Shown: positions 9,121 to 18,077 of the stretch, piece by piece | Numbering within the stretch: position 1 is the first letter of the stretch | How the letters are laid out: each line of letters begins with the position of its first letter | NCBI GenBank assembly: GCA_041398565.1 | Contig: JAWKUN010000002.1 | Coordinates: forward strand, 2,254,359-2,318,358 | Direction of reading: 5' to 3' | Origin: DATGPD01 sp041398565 | Lineage (GTDB): Bacteria > Planctomycetota > UBA1135 > UBA2386 | DNA: 64,000 nt | Made by a program: the position numbers and the translations under genes | Notes under the pieces: generated by a model | Seen by the model: the letters and a program-made list of their open reading frames with translations, nothing else | The model's database searches: none | Told to the model about the DNA's origin: nothing

Positions 9121-10073
9121 GCGAACTCCCCGGCAGGCGCATCACCTGGCGACACCGGCTCGAGTACGGTCTGGTGCGGGCCGTGGCGGCCGTCGTCGCC
9201 GCTCTGCCCGAGCGTTTCGCCTACGCGGTGGTCGGGGGCGCTGGTCGCCTCTTCTTCCGCTTCGCCAAGGGCCGGCGCAAGCTGGCGCTGCGCTTCTTGC
9301 GGCAGGCGTACGGAGCGAGCGTGCCCGAGCGCGATCTCATGCGTCTGGCGGCAGCAGCGACCGCGAACTTCTTCAAGGTCGGCCTGGATGGGCTGCGCTT
9401 GCTGCCGCTGGTGGAGCGCGGCCGCCTGGCCGAGCGTGTCGAGATGGGCGATCTGCCGCAGCGCTTCCCGCCGCCGCCCTTCCTGGTCCTCACCGCCCAC
9501 CTCGGCTGCTGGGAGGCGGGGGCCATGGCACTCGCCACGCTGGGCTACGACGTGCACGCGGTGGTGAAGGCACCGCGCAACCCGCTGCTCGACCGCTGGA
9601 TGGTGGAGAGCCGCCGCCGGGCCGGCATCCACATCCACCCGCGGCGCGGCGGCATCCGTCGGCTGGCGCGCGCGCTCGCCGGCCGCGGCGTGGCGGCGAT
9701 GGTCGTCGACCAGAACCAGCGCCTGCGGCCGGTCATCGCGCCGTTCTTCGGCGCGCCGGCACGCTGCGAGCGGTCGGCGGCCAAGCTGGCGCTGCGGCGC
9801 GGCTGTCCCGTGGTGGTCGCCGGGGTGGTGCGCGTCGGGACAGGGATGCACTTCAGGGGGATCATGGTCGATCCCATCGAGCTCGACCGCACCGGGGACG
9901 CGCAGCACGACCTGGTGACGGCCACCACGCAGATCAACCGCGCCCTCGAAGCGCTCATCCGGCAGGCGCCCGACCAGTACCTGTGGATCCACGATCGCTT
10001 CCGCGGCGCGCCGGCGGCCGAGCCGCGGGCGACGCAGGCCGAGGGGACGGCGGCAGTCGGCGAGGTGACCTAG
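9117..10073 (+). CDS. Lipid A late acyltransferase (LpxL/HtrB family)
   Basis: The protein has 318 residues and starts at ATG 9117 inside the lpxK stop. The family motif is HLGCWE near residue 128, the HX4(D/E) acyltransferase signature. VVDQN and the WIHDRF motif near the C-terminus match lysophospholipid/lauroyl acyltransferases. It would add a secondary acyl chain to Kdo-lipid A or a similar acceptor at the inner membrane. The last ~25 residues are a low-complexity Ala/Glu tail. Position after lpxK is typical; which acyl chain is used cannot be read from the sequence. Confidence 0.9.
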   Translation: MSELPGRRITWRHRLEYGLVRAVAAVVAALPERFAYAVVGGAGRLFFRFAKGRRKLALRFLRQAYGASVPERDLMRLAAAATANFFKVGLDGLRLLPLVERGRLAERVEMGDLPQRFPPPPFLVLTAHLGCWEAGAMALATLGYDVHAVVKAPRNPLLDRWMVESRRRAGIHIHPRRGGIRRLARALAGRGVAAMVVDQNQRLRPVIAPFFGAPARCERSAAKLALRRGCPVVVAGVVRVGTGMHFRGIMVDPIELDRTGDAQHDLVTATTQINRALEALIRQAPDQYLWIHDRFRGAPAAEPRATQAEGTAAVGEVT

Positions 10074-10203
10074 AGGAGTGCGCGTCACGGGATCCATCCG
10101 TGGCGGAGCCGCGCCCGTCCGACGGATCCTGCTCGACGTTCCGTCCGACGTCCCGCTCGGCGTGGCCCCGTCGGCCTGTCGGCCCTAATCTCCGCGCCCG
10201 CGG

Positions 10204-11658
10204 ATGCACCCTCTCGCTCGTACCCTCACCGACCTGCCGTCGCTTCCCATCTTGGTGGTGGGCGACCTCGTCCTCGATTGCTACATCGACGGCAGCGCCA
10301 GCCGCGTGTCACCGGAAGCGCCCGTGCTGGTCTTCGAGACCGGAGCGCACCGCTACCTGCTGGGCGGTGCCTGCAACGTCGCCGCCAACCTCGTGGCGCT
10401 CGGAGCCAAGGCCACCGTCCTGGGAGTCGTCGGCGCCGATGCGGCCGGTGGCCAGCTCCTCGACCTCATGCAGCGGGGTGGCATCGAGACCGACGCCGTC
10501 GTGCGCGACGCCTCGCGCCCGACGACGAAGAAGACGCGCTACGTCTCGCGCACCGCGCAGGTGTTGCGCGTCGACGAGGAGAAGAGGCATCCGGTGGCGG
10601 ACGACGTGGCCGAGCGTGTGCTGGCGACCCTGAACCAGCGGCCGTTCCCGTTTCGTGGTGTCTTGCTCTCCGACTACGGCAAGGGCGTGCTGACCCGCGA
10701 CGTCATCCGCGCGGCCGTCGAAGCAGGGCGCGCCGCCGGGGTGCCGGTGGTCGTCGATCCCAAGGGACGTGACTACTCGATCTACCGCGGCGTCGACCTG
10801 TTGACCCCGAACCGGGAGGAGGCCGAGACGGCGACGGGGATCGCCATCGGCGGCCTCGACGACCTGCGCCGCGTCGCCGTCCGCATGCGCGAGATCACCG
10901 GCGTGCGCACGGTCACCGTCACTCTCGGCAAGGACGGCATCTTCTTCGAGACCGAGGCCGGAGAAGCGCACGTCATCCCCACGGAAGCGCGGGCGGTGTT
11001 CGACGTCACCGGCGCCGGCGACACGGTGATCTCGGTGTTGACCCTGACGCAGGCCGCCGGTTTGCCGATCGCCGACTCGCTGCGCTTGGCCAACGTCGCT
11101 GCCGGCGTCGTCGTCGGGCGGTTCGGCACCTGGGCGGTGTCCCGGCGCGAGATGCTCGAGGTGATGGGACACCGCGCACCGGGCAAGATCCTGGAGCGGG
11201 CCGAGGCGGTTTCGGTCGCGGCGCGCCTGCGGGTCGAGGGGAAACGCCTCGTCTTCACCAACGGTTGCTTCGACATCGTCCATTCCGGACACACGCAGTA
11301 CCTGCAGCGGGCGCGCGACTACGGCGATGCCCTGATGGTGGCGGTCAACAGCGACGCCAGCGTGCAGCGGCAGGGCAAGGGGGCCGACCGACCGATCAAC
11401 CCCCTGGCCGAACGGATGGTGGTGCTGGCCGCCCTCCAGTCGGTGGACTTCGTCGTGCCGTTCGATGAAGACACCCCTCACGACCTCATCCGCGAGGTCA
11501 CCCCGCACGTGCTGGCGAAGGGCGAGGACTGGCGCGACAAGGGGGTGGTGGGACGCGAGTGGGTCGAGGCGCACGGCGGGCAGGTCGTGCTGGTGCCGCT
11601 GGTTCCCGGGCGGTCGACCAGCGCGGTGATCGAGCGCATCCGGGGCGGCGCCGGATGA
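10204..11658 (+). CDS. hldE: Bifunctional heptose-7-phosphate kinase / heptose-1-phosphate adenylyltransferase
   Basis: The 484-residue protein is a two-domain HldE. Residues 1-325 form a ribokinase/PfkB-fold kinase (GGACNVAANL, PKGRDYS, DVTGAGDTVIS). Residues 350-484 form a nucleotidyltransferase (FTNGCFDIVHSGH, VNSD, RMVVLAAL). Together they make ADP-D-glycero-beta-D-manno-heptose precursors for the LPS inner core. It lies 130 bases after the acyltransferase gene, in an envelope-biogenesis neighbourhood. Confidence 0.95.
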   Translation: MHPLARTLTDLPSLPILVVGDLVLDCYIDGSASRVSPEAPVLVFETGAHRYLLGGACNVAANLVALGAKATVLGVVGADAAGGQLLDLMQRGGIETDAVVRDASRPTTKKTRYVSRTAQVLRVDEEKRHPVADDVAERVLATLNQRPFPFRGVLLSDYGKGVLTRDVIRAAVEAGRAAGVPVVVDPKGRDYSIYRGVDLLTPNREEAETATGIAIGGLDDLRRVAVRMREITGVRTVTVTLGKDGIFFETEAGEAHVIPTEARAVFDVTGAGDTVISVLTLTQAAGLPIADSLRLANVAAGVVVGRFGTWAVSRREMLEVMGHRAPGKILERAEAVSVAARLRVEGKRLVFTNGCFDIVHSGHTQYLQRARDYGDALMVAVNSDASVQRQGKGADRPINPLAERMVVLAALQSVDFVVPFDEDTPHDLIREVTPHVLAKGEDWRDKGVVGREWVEAHGGQVVLVPLVPGRSTSAVIERIRGGAG

Positions 11659-11777
11659 GTCGGCCTGCCGCGACCGGACACCACGAATGCGCTCCGAGCC
11701 GGAACGGCCTTGGTTACCGAGCGCGCGCGACAGTATGGTGCTGCCTCGATCGCGTTCCCGTTCGTTAGGAGCAGCTG

Positions 11778-12290
11778 TTGGTCGTCGTTCCACGCAAGGT
11801 ACGTTCCAAGGACAAGATCATCCCAGACGTCAAGAGCCTGGGTTTGGTGCTCGAGGGTTTGCGCGCCCAGGGCAAGGTCATCGTGCTCACCAACGGCGTG
11901 TTCGACCTGTTGCACGTCGGCCACGTGCGCTGCCTCGAGGACGCGCGGGCGCGCGGCGACTTCTTGGTCGTCGCGGTGAACTCCGACAAGTCGGCGGAGA
12001 AGCTCAAGGGCAAGGGCCACCCGATCCACGACGAGGACGAGCGCATGGAGCTGATCTCGGCGCTGTGGTTCGTCGACTACGTGACCTGCTTCGATGGCGA
12101 CACGGCCGACGAGGTCTTGCGCGTGTTGAAGCCGGACGTGTACGCGAAGGGGACCGACTACTCGGCGAGCACGCTGCCCGAGAAGGGCACGGTCAAGGAG
12201 TTGGGCATCAAGCCCGCCTTCGTGGGGGACAAGAAGACCCACTCGACCAGCAAGATCATCGCCAAGATCCGCAAGAAGAAGCTCGACTGA
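11778..12290 (+). CDS. Stand-alone heptose-1-phosphate adenylyltransferase-like protein (RfaE domain II type)
   Basis: The 170-residue single nucleotidyltransferase domain has LTNGVFDLLHVGHV (the HxGH-type active site), VAVNSDKS, ERMELISAL and the KGTDY motif. This is the second such domain in the cluster, after the one inside hldE. Start: TTG 11778 is supported by a TAGGAG ribosome-binding site at 11766-11771, six bases upstream; no ATG or GTG fits better. It may use a different sugar phosphate, or be a duplicate activity. Length fits RfaE2 proteins. Confidence 0.85.
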   Translation: MVVVPRKVRSKDKIIPDVKSLGLVLEGLRAQGKVIVLTNGVFDLLHVGHVRCLEDARARGDFLVVAVNSDKSAEKLKGKGHPIHDEDERMELISALWFVDYVTCFDGDTADEVLRVLKPDVYAKGTDYSASTLPEKGTVKELGIKPAFVGDKKTHSTSKIIAKIRKKKLD

Positions 12291-12350
12291 AGGTCCGACT
12301 CGAGTCGCGGGTCGAGCAGCGCCGCTGTGCGCGGACGCTATGATCGGGCG

Positions 12351-13331
12351 GTGATCGCCACGGTCCCTTCGGATCCCCTGGGTCGTTTCATCGCCATCGC
12401 CAGCGAACTCGCGGCGCACAAGCGCTGGTGGGAAGGTCCGACTCTCGTGCGCTACGCGGCGCTACCGCTGGTTCTGGCGCCGGGGGCGCCGGCTGCGCTG
12501 GCCGAACGCGTCGATTGCGAGGGTGGCGCGCTGGTGAAGGAGCAGGGTTGGTTCAGCGACCTACGCGGCGGCATGCGCTTCTTCGTCGCCGGCTGGTTGG
12601 TGGCGTCGGGTCGCGTGCCGAGCGGCTTCACGTCGGCGTGCGAGGCCATCCGCGAGCGGCTGCGCGCGGCGTCGGTGCGCCGCGGCGGCGCCTACGAGGT
12701 GGTGGCCATCACCATGTTGCACGTGGCCGGTGGCGGCGACGAGACGACCGTGCAGCGGTTGCAGCAGATCTACGAGATGATGCGTCGGCACCACTGGTGG
12801 TTGACCGGGCCGGACGATCTGCCGGCCTGTGCGCTCCTGGCGCTGCGCGGCGGCGACGTGCCGGGCATCGAGGCCCGCGTCGAGGGTGTCTACGAGCGTC
12901 TACGCCAGCACGGAATCTCGGCGGGATCGGGACTGCAGATGGCGTCGCACATCGCGTGTCTGGTGCCGGCCAGCGAGGCCGATGTCGTGCAGCGCTTCGT
13001 GGCGCTGCACAGCGGCTTCAAGGCGAACGGGGTGCAGATGTGGGACAGCGATCTCGACGAGATCGCCTTGCTGTGTCTTCTCGACCAGGATGCCGAGACG
13101 ACGGTGCGCACGGTGCTCGACCATCGGGCCGAGCTGAAGGCGAAGCTGCGGGTGAGCGGGCCGACCGTCGACTTCTCGCTCGCCTGCGGCACGGCCTTCT
13201 TGGCCGCGCATGCCGGGGTGGACCTCGATCGTCGGCTGTCGCTCGACATCGAGCTGGCGAACTTCGCCATGGCGGCCAACGCCGCGCGCATCCACGAGGC
13301 GGCGAAGCAGGCGTCCCACGGCGCCTCCTGA
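12351..13331 (+). CDS. DUF4003-like protein of unknown function
   Basis: An all-helical cytoplasmic protein of about 326 residues with no signal peptide or membrane segment. Motifs are sparse: repeated Trp near the N-terminus (HKRWWEGP), RRHHWWLTGPDDLPACALLALR in the middle, and a C-terminal AANAARIHEAAK helix. The pattern resembles DUF4003 (about 330 residues, first described in Firmicutes), a recognition from memory that needs a profile search. GTG 12351 is used; GTG 12327 in frame would add 8 residues. Confidence 0.6.
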   Translation: MIATVPSDPLGRFIAIASELAAHKRWWEGPTLVRYAALPLVLAPGAPAALAERVDCEGGALVKEQGWFSDLRGGMRFFVAGWLVASGRVPSGFTSACEAIRERLRAASVRRGGAYEVVAITMLHVAGGGDETTVQRLQQIYEMMRRHHWWLTGPDDLPACALLALRGGDVPGIEARVEGVYERLRQHGISAGSGLQMASHIACLVPASEADVVQRFVALHSGFKANGVQMWDSDLDEIALLCLLDQDAETTVRTVLDHRAELKAKLRVSGPTVDFSLACGTAFLAAHAGVDLDRRLSLDIELANFAMAANAARIHEAAKQASHGAS

Positions 13332-13452
13332 GCCGGGACGTGCGACCAGGGGCGGATCCGCTGCAGGCGGCCGGCGACAGTCCGTGACCCTGGCGACGGC
13401 GGGCTGCGGGCGGGTCCTTGCGTCGCGGTCGGCGCTCCCGTAATCGACGGGC

Positions 13453-14118
13453 ATGCTCGCGTCGCTGGCGGTCGCTTCCCATCCGCTGCTGTGCTTGCAC
13501 GGCTTGGCGGCCGAGTTCGCCGTGCCGCTGGCGCAGGTGCCGGCGCTGGTCTCCGACCCGCTGGCCGTGCCGGTGCCCGCGGACGTGCCGGCGGCCGACG
13601 ATGCGGTCCGCGCGCGCATCCGCGATCTCTTGCGGCACGGAGGCTTCAAACCCACCGGACGCAGCAAGCCGTCGAGCGAGTACTTGCTGCGTGCCCTCGC
13701 CGAGGACCAGTGGCCTCAGGTCAACGCGGCGGTCGACATCGCCAACCTGGTGTCGTTGCGGTCCGGGGTCCCGATCAGCGTGGTCGATCTCGACCGCGTG
13801 GAGCCGCCGTTGCGCATCGCCGCCGCGCCACTGGGCAGCCGCTTCGTGTTCAACGCGTCGGGTCAGGTGATCGACGTCGGCGGCTTGCTCGGCCTCAGCG
13901 ATGCGCAGGGGCCGTGTGCGAACGCCGTGAAGGACGCGCAGCGCAGCAAGACCGACGCATCGACGCGCCGGGTGCTCGTCCTGCTGTGGGGGCACATCGA
14001 CGACGCTGCGCGGGTGGAGGCTGCGGCGCGCTGGGCGAGCGAGCTGCTGCGGGCGTTGCTGCCACCGGGCGGCAGTCGCGTCGAGCCGGTGGCCTGCGCG
14101 CCGGAGGCAGGGACGTGA
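13453..14118 (+). CDS. B3/B4 tRNA-binding-domain protein (PheT-like, COG3382 type)
   Basis: The 221-residue protein is related to the B3/B4 domain of the phenylalanyl-tRNA synthetase beta chain. Characteristic stretches are FKPTGRSKPSSEYLLRAL, WPQVNAAVDIANLVSLRSG and PISVVDLD. Stand-alone members may act in tRNA or amino-acid editing, though their role is not established. The stop overlaps the GTG of the following SDR gene by three bases, so the two are co-translated. Confidence 0.8.
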   Translation: MLASLAVASHPLLCLHGLAAEFAVPLAQVPALVSDPLAVPVPADVPAADDAVRARIRDLLRHGGFKPTGRSKPSSEYLLRALAEDQWPQVNAAVDIANLVSLRSGVPISVVDLDRVEPPLRIAAAPLGSRFVFNASGQVIDVGGLLGLSDAQGPCANAVKDAQRSKTDASTRRVLVLLWGHIDDAARVEAAARWASELLRALLPPGGSRVEPVACAPEAGT

Positions 14119-14930
14119 GCACGCTCGCGCAACGGACCTTGTTCATCACCGGCGCCAGCCGTGGCATCGGCAAGGCCATCGGTCTGCGCGCGGCTCGCGA
14201 CGGCGCCAACGTCGTGATCGCCGCCAAGAGCGATCGGCCGCACCCGAAGCTCCCCGGCACCATCCACACGGCCGCGGCGGAGATGGAGGCGGCGGGCGGT
14301 CGGGCGCTCGCCGTCGCCTGCGACATCCGCGACGCCGAGCAAGTGCAGGCGGCGGTGACGCGCGCCGCCGAGGTGTTCGGTGGCATCGACATCCTGGTGA
14401 ACAATGCCAGCGCCATCTCTCTCACCGGCACCGCGCAGACGCCGATCCGGCGCTACGACCTCATGCATCAGGTGAACGCCCGCGGCACGTTCCTGTGCAC
14501 CCAGGTGGCGCTGCCGCACTTGCAGCGCGGCACCAACCCGCACGTGCTCAACATCGCCCCGCCCCTCAACCTCGCCCCTGACTGGCTGGCGCCGCATGTC
14601 GCCTACACGATGGCCAAGTACGGCATGTCGATGTGCGCGCTCGGCATGGCCCGCGAGTTCGCACCGCTCGGGATCGCGGTGAACTGCCTGTGGCCACGCA
14701 CCGTGATCGCCACCGCGGCCCTGGCTCTACTGCCACACGTCGATCCTGGGCAATGCCGCACCCCCGAGATCATGGCCGACGCCGCCCACGCCATCCTCGT
14801 GCGCGACGCCCGCGCCTGCAGCGGCAACTTCTTCATCGACGACGACGTCCTGCGCGCCGACGGCACCACCGACTTCACCCCCTACGCCGTCGACCCCACC
14901 CGCCCCCTTGCCCCCGACCTCTTCCTGTAA
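14115..14930 (+). CDS. SDR family oxidoreductase, HSDL2-like
   Basis: The 271-residue short-chain dehydrogenase has the Rossmann motif TGASRGIG, NNASAI, and the YxxxK catalytic pair in AYTMAKYGM. The block VVIAAKSDRPHPKLPGT is characteristic of the HSDL2-like subfamily (hydroxysteroid dehydrogenase-like 2 without the SCP2 domain), which is NADP-dependent and linked to lipid metabolism. The catalytic Ser position reads as NIAPPLN, as is usual in this subfamily. GTG 14115 overlaps the previous stop. Confidence 0.88.
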   Translation: MSTLAQRTLFITGASRGIGKAIGLRAARDGANVVIAAKSDRPHPKLPGTIHTAAAEMEAAGGRALAVACDIRDAEQVQAAVTRAAEVFGGIDILVNNASAISLTGTAQTPIRRYDLMHQVNARGTFLCTQVALPHLQRGTNPHVLNIAPPLNLAPDWLAPHVAYTMAKYGMSMCALGMAREFAPLGIAVNCLWPRTVIATAALALLPHVDPGQCRTPEIMADAAHAILVRDARACSGNFFIDDDVLRADGTTDFTPYAVDPTRPLAPDLFL

Positions 14931-14935
14931 CAGAG

Positions 14936-14950
14936 TGGAGTCAGGCTCCT
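14936..14950. repeat. Short dispersed hairpin, GGAGTCAG type (copy 1)
   Basis: TGGAGTCAGGCTCCT lies just after the SDR stop. It folds as a six-pair stem around a central A. The same core, GGAG[TC]CAG[AG]C[AT]CC, recurs at 19294-19308 and 51429-51443, each time between genes. Confidence 0.5.
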
Positions 14951-14979
14951 CCTTGTTGTTTTGCTACGGGTTTTCACCA

Positions 14980-15438
14980 ATGAACATCCCCACGCTCCGC
15001 TCCTTCCTTCTCGTTTCGTGGATCGCGGCGACGCTCGGCGCGCAGGGTAGCCAGCAGCCGCTGGGTGGTGGTTGTGCCAACCGCACTCCGCCCTCGGTGA
15101 GCGGGGCGCTCGCCATCGGCACGCCGCTGCAGATCGACGACCCGGGCTGCTTCACCGGCCAGGGTGGCTTCGGCGTCATGGCCTTCGGTGCTCCCCTCGC
15201 CGCCCACCTGCCGTTGACCCTCAACTCGTCGATCCGCGGATTCGAGACGTGCTTCGTCGCGGTCACGCCGACCGTGCTGGCCGACGTCACCAGCGTGCGG
15301 TTTCCGTTGCTCGTGCCGATCCCCAACGTGCCCGCTCTGCGCGGCGTGCAGGTCGGCCTGCAGACCATTTGCCGCGAATGCGGCTTCGCCGGCTGCTTCG
15401 AGCTGTTGACGCAGGGACTCGGAGTCACGATCGGCTGA
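14980..15438 (+). CDS. Small secreted protein of unknown function
   Basis: The 152-residue protein starts at ATG 14980; the upstream in-frame codons of a longer frame run through the SDR 3' end. Residues 1-21 are a signal peptide ending near LGAQGSQ. The mature chain is beta-rich with several Cys (GGGCANR, DPGCFTGQG, FETCF, ICRECGFAGCFE), suggesting disulfides. The layout resembles a lineage-specific exported domain seen in some planctomycetes, but no family name can be given. Confidence 0.7.
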   Translation: MNIPTLRSFLLVSWIAATLGAQGSQQPLGGGCANRTPPSVSGALAIGTPLQIDDPGCFTGQGGFGVMAFGAPLAAHLPLTLNSSIRGFETCFVAVTPTVLADVTSVRFPLLVPIPNVPALRGVQVGLQTICRECGFAGCFELLTQGLGVTIG

Positions 15439-15454
15439 GCCAGCCGTCGGCGGG

Positions 15455-16984
15455 TCAGAAGCCGTCGATCCGGGTGAAGCCGCCGCCGCCGGATCCGCGG
15501 CTGCCGCCGCCGCCGCCGCCGCGACCGCCACCGACCCTGAAGTCGCTGCGCCGCGTTCCCGAGCGCATCACGCTCCGTTGCGCCGACGCGCGCAGCGCGG
15601 CGCCGACCACGTGCCCCATGGCCTCGAGCAGGACGCGTGAGCCCGTGCCGAGCTGGCCGCCGCCGAACACCCCAGTGCCGATCTCGACCGACGGCGCCGG
15701 CCGCTCGAACTGCTGTCTGCGTCGCAGCTCGTTCCACACGTCGTCGATGCCCGACGCCCCCTGCTCGAAGCGCGCCATCGCACCGTCGAGATCGAGCCCC
15801 TGGAAGCGTGACCGGCTGGCATCGAAGTTGGCCTCGCGGAACCGGCGCGCCAAGCGTTCGAGGTCGATGGCACGCCCCTCGAGTTCGGTGCGCTGCGCCG
15901 ACAACGCCTGGAGCCGCAGGCTCAGATCGGCTTCCTCGCCACGCGCGGCCGCGATCTCGGTGACCAGCGCGTCGTCCTGCGGCTCCGGCGTGATGCGCGC
16001 CCGCTGCTCGAGCGCCCGGGTCTCCGTGTGCTCGAGAAAGCCGCGCAACGTCACCAGCGCCTCGGCGTGGTACTTGCCGTCGGCGGCCTCGGCGCGCGCC
16101 AACTCCTCGCTCACCTGACGGTGCGCCTGCTGCGCCTCGGTCATCGCCTGGACCAGGCGGTCGCGTTCGCTGCCCAGAGCCTCGCCCTCGGCGAGCACCG
16201 CGGGCAGGCCCACCGCAGCGGCCGCCTGTGCCTGCTTGCCTTGCAGGCTCTGCATCACCGGTTCGAACTCCTCGTGCCGCCGTTTCACCTCGGCTGCCAC
16301 GAGTTCGGGGGTGACACGGAGGAAGTCGTAGCCCTGCTTGGCGCGCGCGAAGTCGACGAGGCCGGCGACCCAGCGATCCAAGCGGCGGATCAGCCCGCGA
16401 CCTCGATACTCCGCCGTGCCGTAGTCGCGCTTGACCAGGTACTGGAAGAGGCGGCTGCGCTCGTAGGCCGGGAGCTTGTCGGCTGCCTCGCGCGCGATGG
16501 CCTGGGCCCGCTCCTCGTCGCGCGCCAGCTCGCGCTCGGTCTCGGCGGCGCGTTTGGCCAGCGGTTCGAACTCCGGATCGCGTTCCAGCAGCTTGGCCGC
16601 GTCGGCTTCGAGCGCGGCGCGCCGTTGCACGCACACATCGAGGCGAGCGGTGACGTCGTGGAGCGTCGCCTCGTGCTCGGCGAGCACTTTGGTGAGCGCG
16701 GCGCCCTGCTCGCGCAGACTGGCCACCTCCGCGCGCTGTCGCTCCTGAACGGCGCGCAGCTGCGCTTGCACGCCGGCTGCGTTGTTCTCGATCGAGCGAT
16801 CGTCCAGGGTCGGCAGATAGTGCTCGGCCAGGCGTTGCACGCTGGCGGTCCGTCGGGTCATCAGGTCCTGCGTGCGTTGCTGCACGTTACGCAGTTCGCT
16901 GGCGACCGTGTCGACTTCGTTGCGGGCGCCGGTCGCCCGCTGTTGGAGGTCACGGTAGACCTCGGATCCGTGGCGAGCACTCAT
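15455..16984 (-). CDS. Long coiled-coil protein with Gly-rich tail
   Basis: The 509-residue protein is almost entirely Ala/Glu/Arg/Gln-rich helix with heptad character (residues about 10-400), interrupted by a conserved-looking segment around LPAYERSRLFQYLVKRDYGT (near 170-190). The last 30 residues are Gly/Arg/Ser-rich. No signal peptide or membrane segment is seen. The ATG at 16984 overlaps the TGA of the next upstream gene (ATGA), so both are translated together. It is probably a structural or scaffolding partner of the DUF6384-like membrane protein. Confidence 0.75.
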   Translation of the reverse strand: MSARHGSEVYRDLQQRATGARNEVDTVASELRNVQQRTQDLMTRRTASVQRLAEHYLPTLDDRSIENNAAGVQAQLRAVQERQRAEVASLREQGAALTKVLAEHEATLHDVTARLDVCVQRRAALEADAAKLLERDPEFEPLAKRAAETERELARDEERAQAIAREAADKLPAYERSRLFQYLVKRDYGTAEYRGRGLIRRLDRWVAGLVDFARAKQGYDFLRVTPELVAAEVKRRHEEFEPVMQSLQGKQAQAAAAVGLPAVLAEGEALGSERDRLVQAMTEAQQAHRQVSEELARAEAADGKYHAEALVTLRGFLEHTETRALEQRARITPEPQDDALVTEIAAARGEEADLSLRLQALSAQRTELEGRAIDLERLARRFREANFDASRSRFQGLDLDGAMARFEQGASGIDDVWNELRRRQQFERPAPSVEIGTGVFGGGQLGTGSRVLLEAMGHVVGAALRASAQRSVMRSGTRRSDFRVGGGRGGGGGGSRGSGGGGFTRIDGF

Positions 16985-17964
16985 ACCGAGGTGATCTGTC
17001 GCGTCTTGGTGAGGGGAGGACCATCGGTGGTGCGGCGCATCACTACCTGCTCGTGGCGATGACCGCGTCGTTTGCGCGCGAACACGTCATCGTCGATGAT
17101 GCCGTCGCGCCGCTTGTCGGCGGCGACGCGGTCATACACCTCCTTCGGTACCTCTTCGCCCCATTTGTCGACCAGGCGCACGGTGTTGGTCTCGGCGTCG
17201 CGAATCGACCGGCGCAGCACCTTGCCCGTTTCGGTCACGGCTTCGACCACGAGGTAGTAGCCGGACACGCGCCCGTCGATGCCGCGGGTGGTGCCGCTGT
17301 CCTGGTTGGGTCGGTTGACGATCCGCACCACGTAGTCTTCCTCGAGGTCGGCGCGCAGGGCATCGAGCTTCACGCGTGCCTGCTCCAAGGCTGCGGTCAT
17401 GCCGGCGTGGCGGGCGGCCTCGGCCTCGCGCCGCAGGGCGTTCGCCTCCTGCACTGTTTCGTCTTCCCGGGTCAATCCGAGAACCAGGGTGTGCAGGCCG
17501 ACGAACTTCTCCCAAGCGGCGTCGACCCGGCGCTGCATGCTGTCGTGCAGCGCCGCACGCTTCTGCTCGAGCTCGGCCTTGCGCGCTGCAGGCGACCACG
17601 GCCCGTAGGCGAACAGCCAGACGGCGACCGCGACGAGGGCGCCGACGGCCAGCGCTCCGGCGAGGATCGGGCGGCGCCGAATGTAGAGGTGAGCCAGCGC
17701 GCGCTGCAGACTCGGCGGGGGATCCTCGTACTGGTGGAGCTGCCGGAAGTAGCGCTCGATCGCCACGTCGATCTCGGCGTCGCTGACCGCGTCGCCCATG
17801 GCGTCGGCCGTGGCGCGCAGGCGCTGCCGTAGCGAGGCTTTGACGCTGTCGAGATCGAGCATGGCCGACGCCTTCTCGCGCTCGTGACGCAGCGCCGTGG
17901 CGACGTCCATGATCCGCAGGAGCTCGGGCAGGCTCTCGGGGGCTGGGCCGGGGACGGCGGACAT
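16981..17964 (-). CDS. DUF6384-like single-pass membrane protein
   Basis: The protein has 327 residues. The N-terminal half (LRIMDVATALRHEREKA, then SDAEIDVAIERYF and a PPP turn) matches the pattern I know for DUF6384 proteins: a helical cytoplasmic head before one transmembrane helix at about residues 123-142. A periplasmic or C-terminal coiled coil follows, then a mixed domain ending TRQITSV. Family recognition is from memory and needs a profile check. It is coupled to the coiled-coil gene and divergent from the helical protein at 18078, so the three genes look like a module. Confidence 0.7.
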   Translation of the reverse strand: MSAVPGPAPESLPELLRIMDVATALRHEREKASAMLDLDSVKASLRQRLRATADAMGDAVSDAEIDVAIERYFRQLHQYEDPPPSLQRALAHLYIRRRPILAGALAVGALVAVAVWLFAYGPWSPAARKAELEQKRAALHDSMQRRVDAAWEKFVGLHTLVLGLTREDETVQEANALRREAEAARHAGMTAALEQARVKLDALRADLEEDYVVRIVNRPNQDSGTTRGIDGRVSGYYLVVEAVTETGKVLRRSIRDAETNTVRLVDKWGEEVPKEVYDRVAADKRRDGIIDDDVFARKRRGHRHEQVVMRRTTDGPPLTKTRQITSV

Positions 17965-18077
17965 GAGCGCGGGTCTACCGGAATCGCCGGCGCTCCTTCA
18001 AGGCGGTGGTGAAAGAAGTGCCCGGGCGCGCTTCGGACTTGGCGGGCGGCGCGGGGACGATACCTTCGCCGGCAGCC

